From: Synechococcus sp. CC9616
GTDB lineage: Bacteria; Cyanobacteriota; Cyanobacteriia; PCC-6307; Cyanobiaceae
Direction of reading: 5' to 3'
Length of the DNA stretch: 64,000 nt
NCBI RefSeq assembly: GCF_000515235.1
Contig: NZ_KI911558.1
Location: forward strand, 401,490-465,489
The notes under the pieces are model-generated. The model did no database searches, had not been told where the DNA came from, and saw only the letters and a program-made list of their open reading frames with translations. The translations under genes were made by a program, and so were the position numbers. Positions within the stretch are counted from its first letter, which is position 1. Every line of letters begins with the position of its first letter. Positions 46,865-55,102 of this stretch are shown one piece after another.

Positions 46865-48040
46865 TTGCCACGCGTTAGCCAGACAGAACCCTGGATCAAG
46901 CCCTTCAGGAAGCAGATCGCAGAGACCTGCGGTGAGAGTTGGTACGTCCGCAACAACCGTGGTCGGATTCGACTGGAGGTTCGTGGTGCTGGGACCGTTT
47001 CACTTCCCTACGAATGGACAGCGCGTGGATCAGGACTTGCCTTGCCCCGCATCCTGCAGATCTTTAAGCGGTGGAACGGTGGTCAGGTCACCCTCGCTGT
47101 GGCCGCACAGAACTCCGATACCTCCAGCAGCCATCAGCAACTGAATTTCGGCCAGTTGATTGATAAATACCGAGCGTTTGTGCCTAACGCTGGCGACACC
47201 ACCTGGAAGACGTTTTATCTGCCGGTGCTGCGCAATTGCGCCAAAGCATTTGAGGGCCGACCACCGGTGGACGGTGAAGCCTTAGCGATGCAATGCCTTG
47301 CGCAATGGGAACAGGGTTCACGGATGCGGCAGACCAGCCGTCAGAAGCTTTATGGCTTCCTGAACTGGGCGGTGCAACGTGGATACCTCAAGCCCATTTA
47401 CAGCCCTCCTGCCTCGCTTCCTGAGGTGCTGAAAGCCAAGCGCATTGGCTATCCCCTCAGCGATGTTCAAATTCTGCAGTTGCTCGACAACCTGCCTGAG
47501 GGTGAGGTGCATGACCGCTGGCGGTTCGCCATTCAGTTGTGTGCCGTCTATGGACTGCGCCCCGAGGAATTGCGGCACCTGCGGATTAAGGACGGGGCAA
47601 GTGGAACAGAACTCTGGACCATTTATCAGAAGTCGATGGGCGGCACCAAGGGAGCCAAGACAGAGCCACGGCGACTCCACCCGCTGCTGCTGCGTGATGC
47701 CGATGGTTCCGCCATTGATTGGAAGCTCCAGGCACGGTTACAGGTGGGCGAGAAACTGCCGCCGTTGAACCGTGAGGGTGACGGGGGGCAGGCTTTGAAT
47801 CAATACCTGCGCAGACGCAAGGTTTGGATAGCGCTGCGGGATGAAGCCGACCATCAGGGTGAACAGCTCACGCCGTATTCCTTTCGTCATCGCTATGCCA
47901 AGCAATCTCATGCGGCACCACGGCTCGCCGTTGCAGAGATCGCTGAGGCAATGGGCCACACCATCGAGGTGCATTTAAAGAGCTACGCAAGGTTCAAGCC
48001 TGATGCGACAGCTGCTAACTACGCGGCTGTGAATGTCTGA
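46865..48040 (+). CDS. int: Tyrosine recombinase (integrase)
   Basis: The C-terminal catalytic domain shows YGLRPEELRHLRI (first Arg), TPYSFRHRYAKQSH (His-x-x-Arg region) and MGHTIEVHLKSYARF (GH and the nucleophilic Tyr). An N-terminal part suits arm and core DNA binding. 391 aa. No ATG is available before the conserved region; TTG at 46865 is used. Adjacent to the left att site, the expected place for the element's own integrase, directed inward. Confidence 0.93.
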   Translation: MPRVSQTEPWIKPFRKQIAETCGESWYVRNNRGRIRLEVRGAGTVSLPYEWTARGSGLALPRILQIFKRWNGGQVTLAVAAQNSDTSSSHQQLNFGQLIDKYRAFVPNAGDTTWKTFYLPVLRNCAKAFEGRPPVDGEALAMQCLAQWEQGSRMRQTSRQKLYGFLNWAVQRGYLKPIYSPPASLPEVLKAKRIGYPLSDVQILQLLDNLPEGEVHDRWRFAIQLCAVYGLRPEELRHLRIKDGASGTELWTIYQKSMGGTKGAKTEPRRLHPLLLRDADGSAIDWKLQARLQVGEKLPPLNREGDGGQALNQYLRRRKVWIALRDEADHQGEQLTPYSFRHRYAKQSHAAPRLAVAEIAEAMGHTIEVHLKSYARFKPDATAANYAAVNV

Positions 48041-48135
48041 TTACTTCTGCGAGTAAAGCCAGAGCTGATAAACGGCGTCTGATCCATAGCCCTCATCAAC
48101 CAGCTGCCTGCACGCCTGACGGGCAGCCCCCCTTT

Positions 48136-48912
48136 TTATTGGCCGAACAAGGACGGATGCAGCTTCCGATATGCAGCATGCCGACGGTTAGATCGGCTGA
48201 TGTCTTTTTTCTTGAAAGCAGTGACTGCCTCCTCTGTAACCAGCCCTAAGGCTTCAGCAATCCGCTTACGGTGCTGATTGAAAACAGGGGAGGAGCTGCT
48301 GACGAAGTACGGGGTCATGATCGAGTTCCAAATGTCACCCATCAGCCAGTTGTCCTTCAGGATCCAGATCGGCTTGGTATGGGCGCAGAACTCATAAAGC
48401 CGCTCGATAAATGCGTTGAATTCAGATAGGACGCCCTTGCTCTTCGTGTTGATGATTTCCGATGAGCCACCCCAGCCCCAGACCTTGATAGGGACTTCTT
48501 TGGGTTGAAATTTGAGGCGTAGCCAACTGATTGCCGCAGCTTCAAAAGCATCTGCCTGATCACCAGATACTGGGACCGAGGCAAGAACCTTTTTGTAAGC
48601 GACTGGATCGCGCTCCAGCGGGTTGGAGTTGAAGGTCAAGCCGACTTTGTGGACCCGGTGTCTCTCGACTTCAGCCTCCACCAGATACAGGTATGCGCGA
48701 CCGCGACGTGCCTTCGCCATGCGCCTTTTGTATCGCTGGTCATTAACAAAGCACGGGACCTGCAGGAAATCGATCTGAAGCCGTAATAACTCCACGGCCT
48801 CATCAGGCGTCCAGAACGTGAAATCGGGTGAGGCCTTCATTCGATCAGCTTGCTTTAGCTGGGTTGGTGGCACATCCCCCATCCGGGTGAATGTCCCCGT
48901 TGCGGGGGACAT
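48136..48912 (-). CDS. GIY-YIG/T5orf172-like protein
   Basis: GRAYLYLVEAEVERHRVHKVGLTFNSNPLERDP has the spacing of a GIY-YIG-type core (YLYLVE ... KVGLT), followed by an A-E-A-A helix. The catalytic Arg and Glu are not certain. 258 aa from ATG 48912, which overlaps the upstream stop by ATGA. Possibly a nuclease carried by the element. The 95 bp between it and the integrase hold a short coding-like tail (LVDEGYGSDAVYQLWLYSQK, minus strand) with no start. Confidence 0.6.
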   Translation of the reverse strand: MSPATGTFTRMGDVPPTQLKQADRMKASPDFTFWTPDEAVELLRLQIDFLQVPCFVNDQRYKRRMAKARRGRAYLYLVEAEVERHRVHKVGLTFNSNPLERDPVAYKKVLASVPVSGDQADAFEAAAISWLRLKFQPKEVPIKVWGWGGSSEIINTKSKGVLSEFNAFIERLYEFCAHTKPIWILKDNWLMGDIWNSIMTPYFVSSSSPVFNQHRKRIAEALGLVTEEAVTAFKKKDISRSNRRHAAYRKLHPSLFGQ

Positions 48913-49136
48913 TATTCCGCCTCGCAATAACCGCCAAAATCGCACCGGTATTCATTCCCGTCTTGGTCGCGGATGTAATTCGACCGGTAAGGGTGATCGT
49001 GATAATCGCCGTGGTTGTAGCTGCTGCCAGGACCGTAAAGTGATGGCCCTGTGCGCTGCAGGTAATCGTCATAGGCATTGGCAGGAACGCCAAAGCAACA
49101 AGTAACAACAGCGATGGAAGCGAAAAAAAGTTTCAT
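48912..49136 (-). CDS. Small secreted Tyr/Gly-rich protein
   Basis: Signal peptide MKLFFASIAVVTCCFGVPANA, then a Tyr/Gly/His-rich mature part (LYGPGSSYNHGDYHDHPYRS) ending with RCDFGGYC. Translationally coupled (ATGA) to the GIY-YIG-like gene. Function unknown. Confidence 0.65.
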   Translation of the reverse strand: MKLFFASIAVVTCCFGVPANAYDDYLQRTGPSLYGPGSSYNHGDYHDHPYRSNYIRDQDGNEYRCDFGGYCEAE

Positions 49137-49373
49137 GATTCAGAAAGGATTTCTCCAGTAGTGGTATTGCGTTGGTTTACAAGGAAGGCACGGACCAGCC
49201 GGACGAGAGCGATCCGGAGCGCAGCCACCATTCCGATGCGCTCGGTTACTGCGCACTGGGAGCGATGAAGCCGCTGATTCCAAAGAAACTGAAAACCAGG
49301 TCCAGTTCAACGATCACTATCTGGTGATGCAGAAGTCAGGCGGGTGGAAGCAGTGCCCAATACATATTGGGAG

Positions 49374-49829
49374 TCACGACTGAGTTTTTTTCTCCTGAGT
49401 GCTCACAATCAGGGCCGTAACCCCGACGATCTGCAGCTGCCAAAGCATCGGCCCGACGAACAGACCGACGATTGTCCAGGCCAACACGTTGCGCCCGAAC
49501 CATTCGAACGCCATTGGAGCGACGAACGCTCCCAGAGGGCCGCCGGAAACGAGGCCAACCCAGCCCTTGCCGTCCTGCTGCTTCTGGTACTCCTCAGCGC
49601 CGAGATTGCAAAGGCCGTTTGCCTTGCTCTGGAAGTCATTACTGGCACCCGTTACGGCCCGTGCTTGCGCTGCGACTTCTAGACACTGAAGCTCGAACCG
49701 TTCGCCGTAGCTCATGCGCTCTGAGCCACCCCAATAACTTTTGGCCTCGACCGATGCAGGGAAGAACGCAGCTGCACCCAGAAGACCGCCAACAGCAGAA
49801 CCGATAACAACACTTCCGAAATTTTTCAT
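49374..49829 (-). CDS. Membrane protein of the element
   Basis: A 151-residue product with a signal or first helix at residues ~8-28 and two C-terminal helices (around FGRNVLAWTIVGLFVGPML and LQIVGVTALIV). Between them is a soluble part with Cys (LQCLEVAA, GLCNLGA). Starts 3 bp after the upstream stop, so it is in an operon with 49833-50162. Confidence 0.62.
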   Translation of the reverse strand: MKNFGSVVIGSAVGGLLGAAAFFPASVEAKSYWGGSERMSYGERFELQCLEVAAQARAVTGASNDFQSKANGLCNLGAEEYQKQQDGKGWVGLVSGGPLGAFVAPMAFEWFGRNVLAWTIVGLFVGPMLWQLQIVGVTALIVSTQEKKTQS

Positions 49830-49832
49830 TGA

Positions 49833-50162
49833 TCAGACCTCCGCTTCTGTTGGTTTTTCGCTCAGCCAATACACGCCTTTGAACTTCTTTTCAGCCAGCC
49901 GCTGAAACGCTGACATTTCAATGTGGATGGTGGCTTTGAACTCAACGTTCAACTCACCATCAGCGGCAGTTCTGACTGTCGTGACCATCTCTCGTCCGTC
50001 GAGATCTTCCGGACTGATCGAAAAATGCCCTGGAGCGCATCTGGCCATGGGTGGTTTGCAACTGCATTCACCATTGCTGAAAGAAGTTGTGAGTACATCC
50101 CTCGATCGATTGATTGTTCTGCCCAATTTCAGGGGGTCGCATCCCCCATCCGAGGGATTCAT
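49833..50162 (-). CDS. Hypothetical protein of the element
   Basis: A 109-residue product. The N-terminal third has clustered Cys (GECSCKPPMARCAPG); the rest is alpha/beta (ELNVEFKATIHIEMSAFQRLAEKKF). Its ATG overlaps the stop of the upstream frame 50159-50419. Function unknown. Confidence 0.55.
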   Translation of the reverse strand: MNPSDGGCDPLKLGRTINRSRDVLTTSFSNGECSCKPPMARCAPGHFSISPEDLDGREMVTTVRTAADGELNVEFKATIHIEMSAFQRLAEKKFKGVYWLSEKPTEAEV

Positions 50163-50419
50163 GCCAATGCCTCCAGCTCCAGCTGCTGGGCCGTCTGACC
50201 CAGCCCCAGAACAGATGCTCTGTCATCAGAAATATGGCTCAGTTGAGGGATGCGCCCACCTTTGGGGTCCAAGGATGGTGGTAATGAGGTCAAAAATTGA
50301 AAAATGAATCTATTCACCAAAGGACTGACAACTGGTATCGCTGTCGGACTTGGGGCAGCTCTTGCAATCCCCGCCATACGACAGGCTTGAGACAACAATT
50401 CAATTTGTTTCGGAGTCAT
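50159..50419 (-). CDS. Possible 86-residue protein, coupled upstream ORF
   Basis: Starts MTPKQIELLSQACRMAGIAR and ends with an ATGA overlap to the next gene, which is the main evidence. It runs antisense to the short plus-strand frame 50304-50390; both are unlikely to be real together. Confidence 0.35.
   Translation of the reverse strand: MTPKQIELLSQACRMAGIARAAPSPTAIPVVSPLVNRFIFQFLTSLPPSLDPKGGRIPQLSHISDDRASVLGLGQTAQQLELEALA
50304..50390 (+). CDS. Possible 28-residue membrane peptide
   Basis: ATG 50304 to TGA: starts MNLFTKGLTTGIAVGLGAAL and ends AIPAIRQA. The Gly/Ala-rich helix after a Thr-Lys-Gly start resembles the beginning of DUF5132-type membrane proteins. Antisense to 50159-50419. Confidence 0.3.
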   Translation: MNLFTKGLTTGIAVGLGAALAIPAIRQA

Positions 50420-50487
50420 CTTTTGCGGGGATTCAGTGCCCCTAACGACCCTCTAATTTTACTTGCTACAAATCATCGACTTCTCAG

Positions 50488-50512
50488 TAAAAACCCCGCC
50501 ATTGCTGACAAG
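50488..50512 (-). terminator. Repeated terminator hairpin, copy 5
   Basis: TAAAAACCCCGCCATTGCTG with a partly decayed right arm (ACAAGG), then GCTAAGTGTGAATCAAGCCA as at copy 3. Sits just past the stop of the pentapeptide gene 50525-51316. Confidence 0.7.
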
Positions 50513-50524
50513 GCTAAGTGTGAA

Positions 50525-51316
50525 TCAAGCCAGGTTTAGTTGATCTGCTGTGCAGGGTGATTGCAGTAATAGTTGCTCGTCTGTACAAGGTTTAAGAAAG
50601 GCGTGCTTTGTTCCGTCTGGGCAAATTGAATCGATTTCCCAATCAACGGCATTAAGCTTTGCGTCCTTGAAGTTTGCGCCAGTTAGATTAACTTGATTTA
50701 GTTTGGCGCCATGTAAATTAGCACCTGTTAGGTTTGCACCAGTCAGATTCGTTTTAACCATTATTGAATCCCTCAAATTTGCCCCCACAAGTTTCGCGTC
50801 AGTAAAATTTCCATAAACAAGATTTGTGCCTTGGAACTGCATCCCACTTAAATCTTCACCACGACAGTCAGGAAAACAAGGGGGTCTTGGATATATTCTA
50901 TTTCTAAAATCAATGGACACTGAATCAATAAATAAGGAGATGTCACTCATTTCCATGTTTTTAAGACCTGTAATCTTGTCTTTACTTGAATCGCTAAGTG
51001 GTTTGACACCAAACACCATCTTCCCTGATTCCATTTTTGGCTTGAGCATCTCAAATGTGAACAACTCTCTCTGGTCTTCAACCTCAACCGTTGCTTGAGC
51101 ATTGGGTTCACTACTGGCGAATAACTTATCCCATTTGCGAAGCAGCTTCTGCGGCTTCCAGGTGCCCTCGACACGGTCAGGCCGGTCGGTGAACCAATCA
51201 ATCTCATCAACGCCCTTCAGCACCATCTGATAGCTGCCGTTCTTGCGTTGCTTGATGTGACCTGAGTCGGCCAGGGCACCGAACAGAAGGGATGAACCAG
51301 CAGGAGGTTTCGCCAC
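50525..51316 (-). CDS. Pentapeptide-repeat protein
   Basis: 263 aa. Residues 1-60 share MAKPP, IKQRK(D/N)GSY and following positions with the broken gene at 45468-46240. The middle has DKITGLKNM; residues ~150-215 are pentapeptide repeats (NLTGANLTGANLHGAKLNQV), which form a right-handed beta helix. The C-terminus is SICPDGTKHAFL and Cys-containing. No signal peptide. Bracketed by hairpin copies 5 and 6. Function unknown. Confidence 0.8.
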   Translation of the reverse strand: MAKPPAGSSLLFGALADSGHIKQRKNGSYQMVLKGVDEIDWFTDRPDRVEGTWKPQKLLRKWDKLFASSEPNAQATVEVEDQRELFTFEMLKPKMESGKMVFGVKPLSDSSKDKITGLKNMEMSDISLFIDSVSIDFRNRIYPRPPCFPDCRGEDLSGMQFQGTNLVYGNFTDAKLVGANLRDSIMVKTNLTGANLTGANLHGAKLNQVNLTGANFKDAKLNAVDWEIDSICPDGTKHAFLKPCTDEQLLLQSPCTADQLNLA

Positions 51317-51358
51317 GGGTGAGATTAAGTTGCCCTACGGATAGCAAGGAATTCACTG

Positions 51359-51383
51359 AAAAACCCCGCCATTGCTGACGGGG
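51359..51383 (-). terminator. Repeated terminator hairpin, copy 6
   Basis: AAAAACCCCGCCATTGCTG then ACGGGG, a perfect stem; followed by TGGTGTGTGTGAG as at copy 4. Upstream of the pentapeptide gene start. Confidence 0.78.
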
Positions 51384-51503
51384 TGGTGTGTGTGAGGCTT
51401 GTCGGGTAATAGATGTAACTTTGCCCTACCACCTTAGAGTAGATAGTCGAAAGCGAGAAATAGTTGAACTAAAGTCGGGAGCCTCCACGGTGTGACCAGA
51501 TAG

Positions 51504-51830
51504 ATGGTGTTTCTATTTTTTCTACCAGCCCTCGGAGTGGCTTTAGGCCTTTTCATTTTTGCTCTTATTTGGAGTATTAAGTCTCTCACTCGATCCTCTA
51601 AGGTTGGCGGCACTGCCGCAGTCATCACCCATGTATTACTAGGGAGCGCTATTTTGGTGATTTCTTTTGACATATATGGCGACTATTTCTACCACTGGAG
51701 TTGCAGCAAGGGTTTCATCGGTTACTGTTATTTAGAAGCCTCTATGATGTTTATCTTGATGGGACTTCTTCCTTGTGGATTCCCAATCACTGGTCACATC
51801 CTTAGGTCGGTATGGCGCAGTAAGCATTAG
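51504..51830 (+). CDS. Small polytopic membrane protein
   Basis: A 108-residue product with three or four hydrophobic segments (around LFFLPALGVALGLFIFALI, AAVITHVLLGSAILVISF and ASMMFILMGLLPCGFPI) and Cys between them (SCSKGFIGYCY). Unknown function; a cargo gene between hairpins 6 and 7. Confidence 0.62.
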   Translation: MVFLFFLPALGVALGLFIFALIWSIKSLTRSSKVGGTAAVITHVLLGSAILVISFDIYGDYFYHWSCSKGFIGYCYLEASMMFILMGLLPCGFPITGHILRSVWRSKH

Positions 51831-51977
51831 CGTGATATCAGAGGGACCAGCTACGCCGCCTCTTTCTTCAGGGGGGATCAAAAGAGCAATTCGCTTGAAG
51901 AGGTCAGGGTCGTTGGCTCGTAATGCTGCGACAAGTTGTTCAAGCAGGCAGAGGGCAATGAGTGTGTCGAAGGACAT
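51732..51977 (-). CDS. Small ORF with Leu-rich start, paralogue of 43084-43173
   Basis: MSFDTLIALCLLEQLVAALR then NDPDLFKRIALL: the start is shared with the short frame at 43084-43173. The C-terminal half overlaps the 3' end of the divergent membrane gene and may be read-through of a shorter real protein. Function unknown. Confidence 0.45.
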   Translation of the reverse strand: MSFDTLIALCLLEQLVAALRANDPDLFKRIALLIPPEERGGVAGPSDITLMLTAPYRPKDVTSDWESTRKKSHQDKHHRGF

Positions 51978-52024
51978 TGATCAGATGTGACTGCCTGAAG
52001 TGTTCCCCGCTCTGCTCAAGTAAT

Positions 52025-52052
52025 GAAAAAACCCCGCCATTGCTGACGGGGG
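52025..52052 (-). terminator. Repeated terminator hairpin, copy 7
   Basis: AAAAAACCCCGCCATTGCTG then ACGGGG, a perfect stem, followed by GGATGCTTTGGAAGCGTTGAA (compare copy 1). About 40 bp past the stop of the second TPR gene. Confidence 0.78.
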
Positions 52053-52090
52053 GATGCTTTGGAAGCGTTGAAATCAGGCGATGCCAGATG

Positions 52091-52570
52091 TCAGCAGTGC
52101 TTTCTTACCCATTCAATCGGTTTGGTATCCCCTAGATCTACCGCTTTTTTCCAGTCTCTACAGGCGTCTTTCAGATTACCTATTAGATCTAAAGTAATGC
52201 CGCGGTTTGTGTAAGGCTGATAAAGTTCGGGATTGAGTTCAATTGCTTTTGTGTAATCATCAATAGCTCCTTGATAATCCTGTAATTCATGCTTGACAAA
52301 GCCACGATTGTAGTAGGCATAGGTAAATCGAGGATAAATCTCGATTGCCTTAGTCCAATCAGCAATAGCCCCTTCTAAGTTTCCACTTTCTGCTTTATCA
52401 ATCCCTGAATTGTACAGATCTTTAGCATTCTTATTCTGTGCATAGGCTACCTGCGCCGTCAGCAACCCTGCGCCAATTCCAACGGCAGGTGTAAGCCCAA
52501 CCAGCAACGGGCGTCCTATTGGCATGAACAGGGCTAAGGCAGCAGCAAAGGCAGTTGTGACACGAGGCAT
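52091..52570 (-). CDS. Secreted or anchored TPR protein, three repeats
   Basis: Nearly the same leader (FAAALALFMPIGRPLLVGL) and C-terminus (ACRDWKKAVDLGDTKPIEWV) as 43974-44753, but only about three TPR units instead of six. 159 aa. The difference fits loss or gain of whole repeats. Bracketed by hairpin copies 7 and 8. Confidence 0.83.
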   Translation of the reverse strand: MPRVTTAFAAALALFMPIGRPLLVGLTPAVGIGAGLLTAQVAYAQNKNAKDLYNSGIDKAESGNLEGAIADWTKAIEIYPRFTYAYYNRGFVKHELQDYQGAIDDYTKAIELNPELYQPYTNRGITLDLIGNLKDACRDWKKAVDLGDTKPIEWVRKHC

Positions 52571-52642
52571 CCTGAGGGCTGCATGGCTAGTCCATCTCTA
52601 GCCTTTATTGACGATCCCTGTCTGTATCTGATCTGCAAACAG

Positions 52643-52666
52643 AAAACCCCGCCATTGCGACGGGGG
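52643..52666 (-). terminator. Repeated terminator hairpin, copy 8
   Basis: AAAACCCCGCCATTGCGACG then GGGG, one base pair shorter in the loop. Preceded by CTGTCTGTATCTGATCTGCAA as at copy 2. It separates the TPR cassette from the terminase gene. Confidence 0.72.
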
Positions 52667-52774
52667 CTAAATGCAAAATATTGCCAGGTATTAAAGGCTG
52701 ATTTATGGGCTGAATGTCCCAGATATACCCCTTAATTCTGACAGGTCATTTTTGCCGTCCCTTTATCTATCTCT

Positions 52775-54346
52775 TCAACGTATTGGCATTGGCTTGTACG
52801 TCCGTACGCCTCCTACATATCGTCTCCGCTTCTCTTCATTGATCCACATCAGCGGATGCGCTCCACTTCGCTGTGATTGCCGATAGCTGTGCTGGCCTTG
52901 ATTAGCAGCAGTCAATACATACCTGACAGCATCAGCAGAATGGTCGGGCGCTGCTTTCTCCATATCCTCTGGATTGCGATCATCACTAATGCAATAAGGC
53001 AATGTCGCCCACAAGCTTTCACAACGCTCTGAAATGAATAGACCAGGCTGTTCACTACCCGCTTGCCACAACAAACTCTTCATCAGTTGCCACCCCACAG
53101 CCCTTGAACTCTTAGGGCTGCCAGTGACCTGCCATCCGTACTTCTTAAATTCAGTGCTCAGCGTCACAGGATCGCTATGACCGCCAAAGCCAAGCTGCGC
53201 AGTAACTGCTGAATCCATAATTACCCTGCGGGGCGGAATCACAAAATCTGTGAACCCGTTCCGCATATAAAGCTTCTTCACTCGCTCCACAAACTGCGGT
53301 GCAGTAAGTGATCGATCTCCCCTATTCCATTCCTTTGATCCGTCTGGCTGAATCGAGCAGATGTATTCCTCATCAACGCAGACCCAACTACCCCTAGCGA
53401 TATGACGCTCTCCAAATACCATTGGCTCTTGGATCTGACACATCAACACGACGCAGGCAGGGCTGGCCGTGCCCCAGTCACCACCGATCCAGCACCAATG
53501 TGCCTTGGTCTTTTCAGTAAATGCTCCGCTCTTATCCGGATACCACGGGATCTGAAAATCACGGGGCAGCATGTTGCGATCAAGTGATAGGGCTGAACCA
53601 AAGAATCCAGCCGTTACTTGTCCCCATTCACCCAGCACCTCCGCCGCAATCTTGCTCTCATCCCCGAAGCAACTAGCCCGTAGCTCCTGCTCATACTGGT
53701 CAGGACTAAAGAGATAAGGATTGTCCCGCAGAGTTGATTTCACCCATACCGCAGGCTGTGCTCCAAAAAACTCACAATTAAAAATCCGGTTTGGCATCGC
53801 TTTTGTAACGATGTAATCCCGAATCCACCAGCTGCCAGGCCCTAAAGGGTTAGCCGTCGCAATGAACTTTGGCACCACAGTTGGGTCCGTCGTCCGCATT
53901 GATGACCTAGCCCGCAACACAACCTGCGGGTCGCCTTCCTGCCCCAGCTCATCCCAGAAGATATGGCTCAGATCCTCACCCTGGATCTTGTTAAACGCAT
54001 CATTGGCATCCATATGAATCAGCCTGATCGTCCCCCCATTACTCAGCTTCCATTGCCGCTTCGCCTTGAAATACTTTGACCCTGGCATCAACGTCGGCAC
54101 CTGCTGATACAACAGATCCTCAAGCTTCGATAATCCAGCTAGATCACGTCTGATCAGTACCGCATTAAACGCCTCACCACTGATCAGGGCAAAATATCCA
54201 ATCAGCCAGATCAGCATGATTGACTTGCCACCGCCCCGACCACCAGCAAGGATCAAAGTATTCAGCTGATCAACCGATTGCACCAGGCCTGCCACCCTCC
54301 GCTGCCAGGGCGACAGTTGAATCGTTCGCGGTGCAGTATCAGCCAA
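52775..54346 (-). CDS. terL: Phage-type terminase large subunit
   Basis: The DNA-packaging motor ATPase and nuclease. Walker A is AGGRGGGKS at residues 34-42 and Walker B is IFWDE at 129-133. ATANPLGPG is the coupling motif. The nuclease domain starts at WIGGDWGTASP and includes VIMDSA and HSADAVRYVL with acidic residues in the expected places. 523 aa, full length. No procapsid or portal gene follows, which suggests packaging into a helper phage capsid. Confidence 0.93.
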   Translation of the reverse strand: MADTAPRTIQLSPWQRRVAGLVQSVDQLNTLILAGGRGGGKSIMLIWLIGYFALISGEAFNAVLIRRDLAGLSKLEDLLYQQVPTLMPGSKYFKAKRQWKLSNGGTIRLIHMDANDAFNKIQGEDLSHIFWDELGQEGDPQVVLRARSSMRTTDPTVVPKFIATANPLGPGSWWIRDYIVTKAMPNRIFNCEFFGAQPAVWVKSTLRDNPYLFSPDQYEQELRASCFGDESKIAAEVLGEWGQVTAGFFGSALSLDRNMLPRDFQIPWYPDKSGAFTEKTKAHWCWIGGDWGTASPACVVLMCQIQEPMVFGERHIARGSWVCVDEEYICSIQPDGSKEWNRGDRSLTAPQFVERVKKLYMRNGFTDFVIPPRRVIMDSAVTAQLGFGGHSDPVTLSTEFKKYGWQVTGSPKSSRAVGWQLMKSLLWQAGSEQPGLFISERCESLWATLPYCISDDRNPEDMEKAAPDHSADAVRYVLTAANQGQHSYRQSQRSGAHPLMWINEEKRRRYVGGVRTYKPMPIR

Positions 54347-54477
54347 TTAATAACAACATGCTGCATATATTCTGGCAGATTGAAATAACCTGACTAGGAA
54401 CCCGCTGGCTGGCTGCTGAATTTTTGATATAGTCAATCTGACGGCATCGATCGTCATTCACAACGCCTTTGAGCCAC

Positions 54478-54840
54478 ATGATCTTCGCGACCTCTGCGTT
54501 GCAGCAAGCTATTGATGCTGCAGACCTTTCTGATGGACAGCGCCATTGGTTGCGCTCTACGCAGTTGTTGCAACGCGGCACTGCGTTTGATGGTGCCATC
54601 GCTGCTGGTCTGTCTCCTGACGATGCACCGGACAAAAGCAACCCGGTGAAAGCCTTATCTGGGCGATGGAATCTGAACCTTGGCAAAGCATGTCATCAGA
54701 TTGCAGATGAACTTGGCTGGACCAAACAGGACAAGCGGTTCTGGATTGATCTGATGGTGACGTTCGAGGACGAGGAGTACAAAATCGATGATCAAGTCAT
54801 CTGGGTGCTGCGCCCTCAGTGGGTCAACTTGCATATCTGA
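54478..54840 (+). CDS. Hypothetical protein between the terminase genes
   Basis: A 120-residue product from ATG 54478 (MIFATSALQQAIDAADL). Helical, with ALSGRWNLNLGKACHQIADELGWTKQDKRFW and a beta end VIWVLRPQWVNLHI. It is on the opposite strand from the terminase genes and other replication genes, so has its own promoter. Function unknown. Confidence 0.65.
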   Translation: MIFATSALQQAIDAADLSDGQRHWLRSTQLLQRGTAFDGAIAAGLSPDDAPDKSNPVKALSGRWNLNLGKACHQIADELGWTKQDKRFWIDLMVTFEDEEYKIDDQVIWVLRPQWVNLHI

Positions 54841-55102
54841 ATTGACTGCTGACTGACTGCAAGGGTGTCAGCAATCCGGACACCTTTGATGACCTTGCCT
54901 CCCCGGAACCCGGGTTCCCGCTAGTAGCGGGAACCATCACTGGCACATACCCCCGTGAGATAGGTGATTTGGACACGGTCCAGTATTGAACTGGACACAG
55001 AACACTGCTCAGTCTCATTGAATTAGACAGCTGAGACGGGACTATGACTAGGCCGACTGGCACACCGTGGCCTGCGTACCTGTGACAGCCACAGGGCAGC
55101 AA

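Noticed and set aside
43913-52666. True integron with attC sites and IntI
   Set aside because: The repeats are short simple terminator hairpins without the paired R/L boxes of attC, and the only recombinase is a tRNA-site integrase without the IntI-specific insert that I could recognise.
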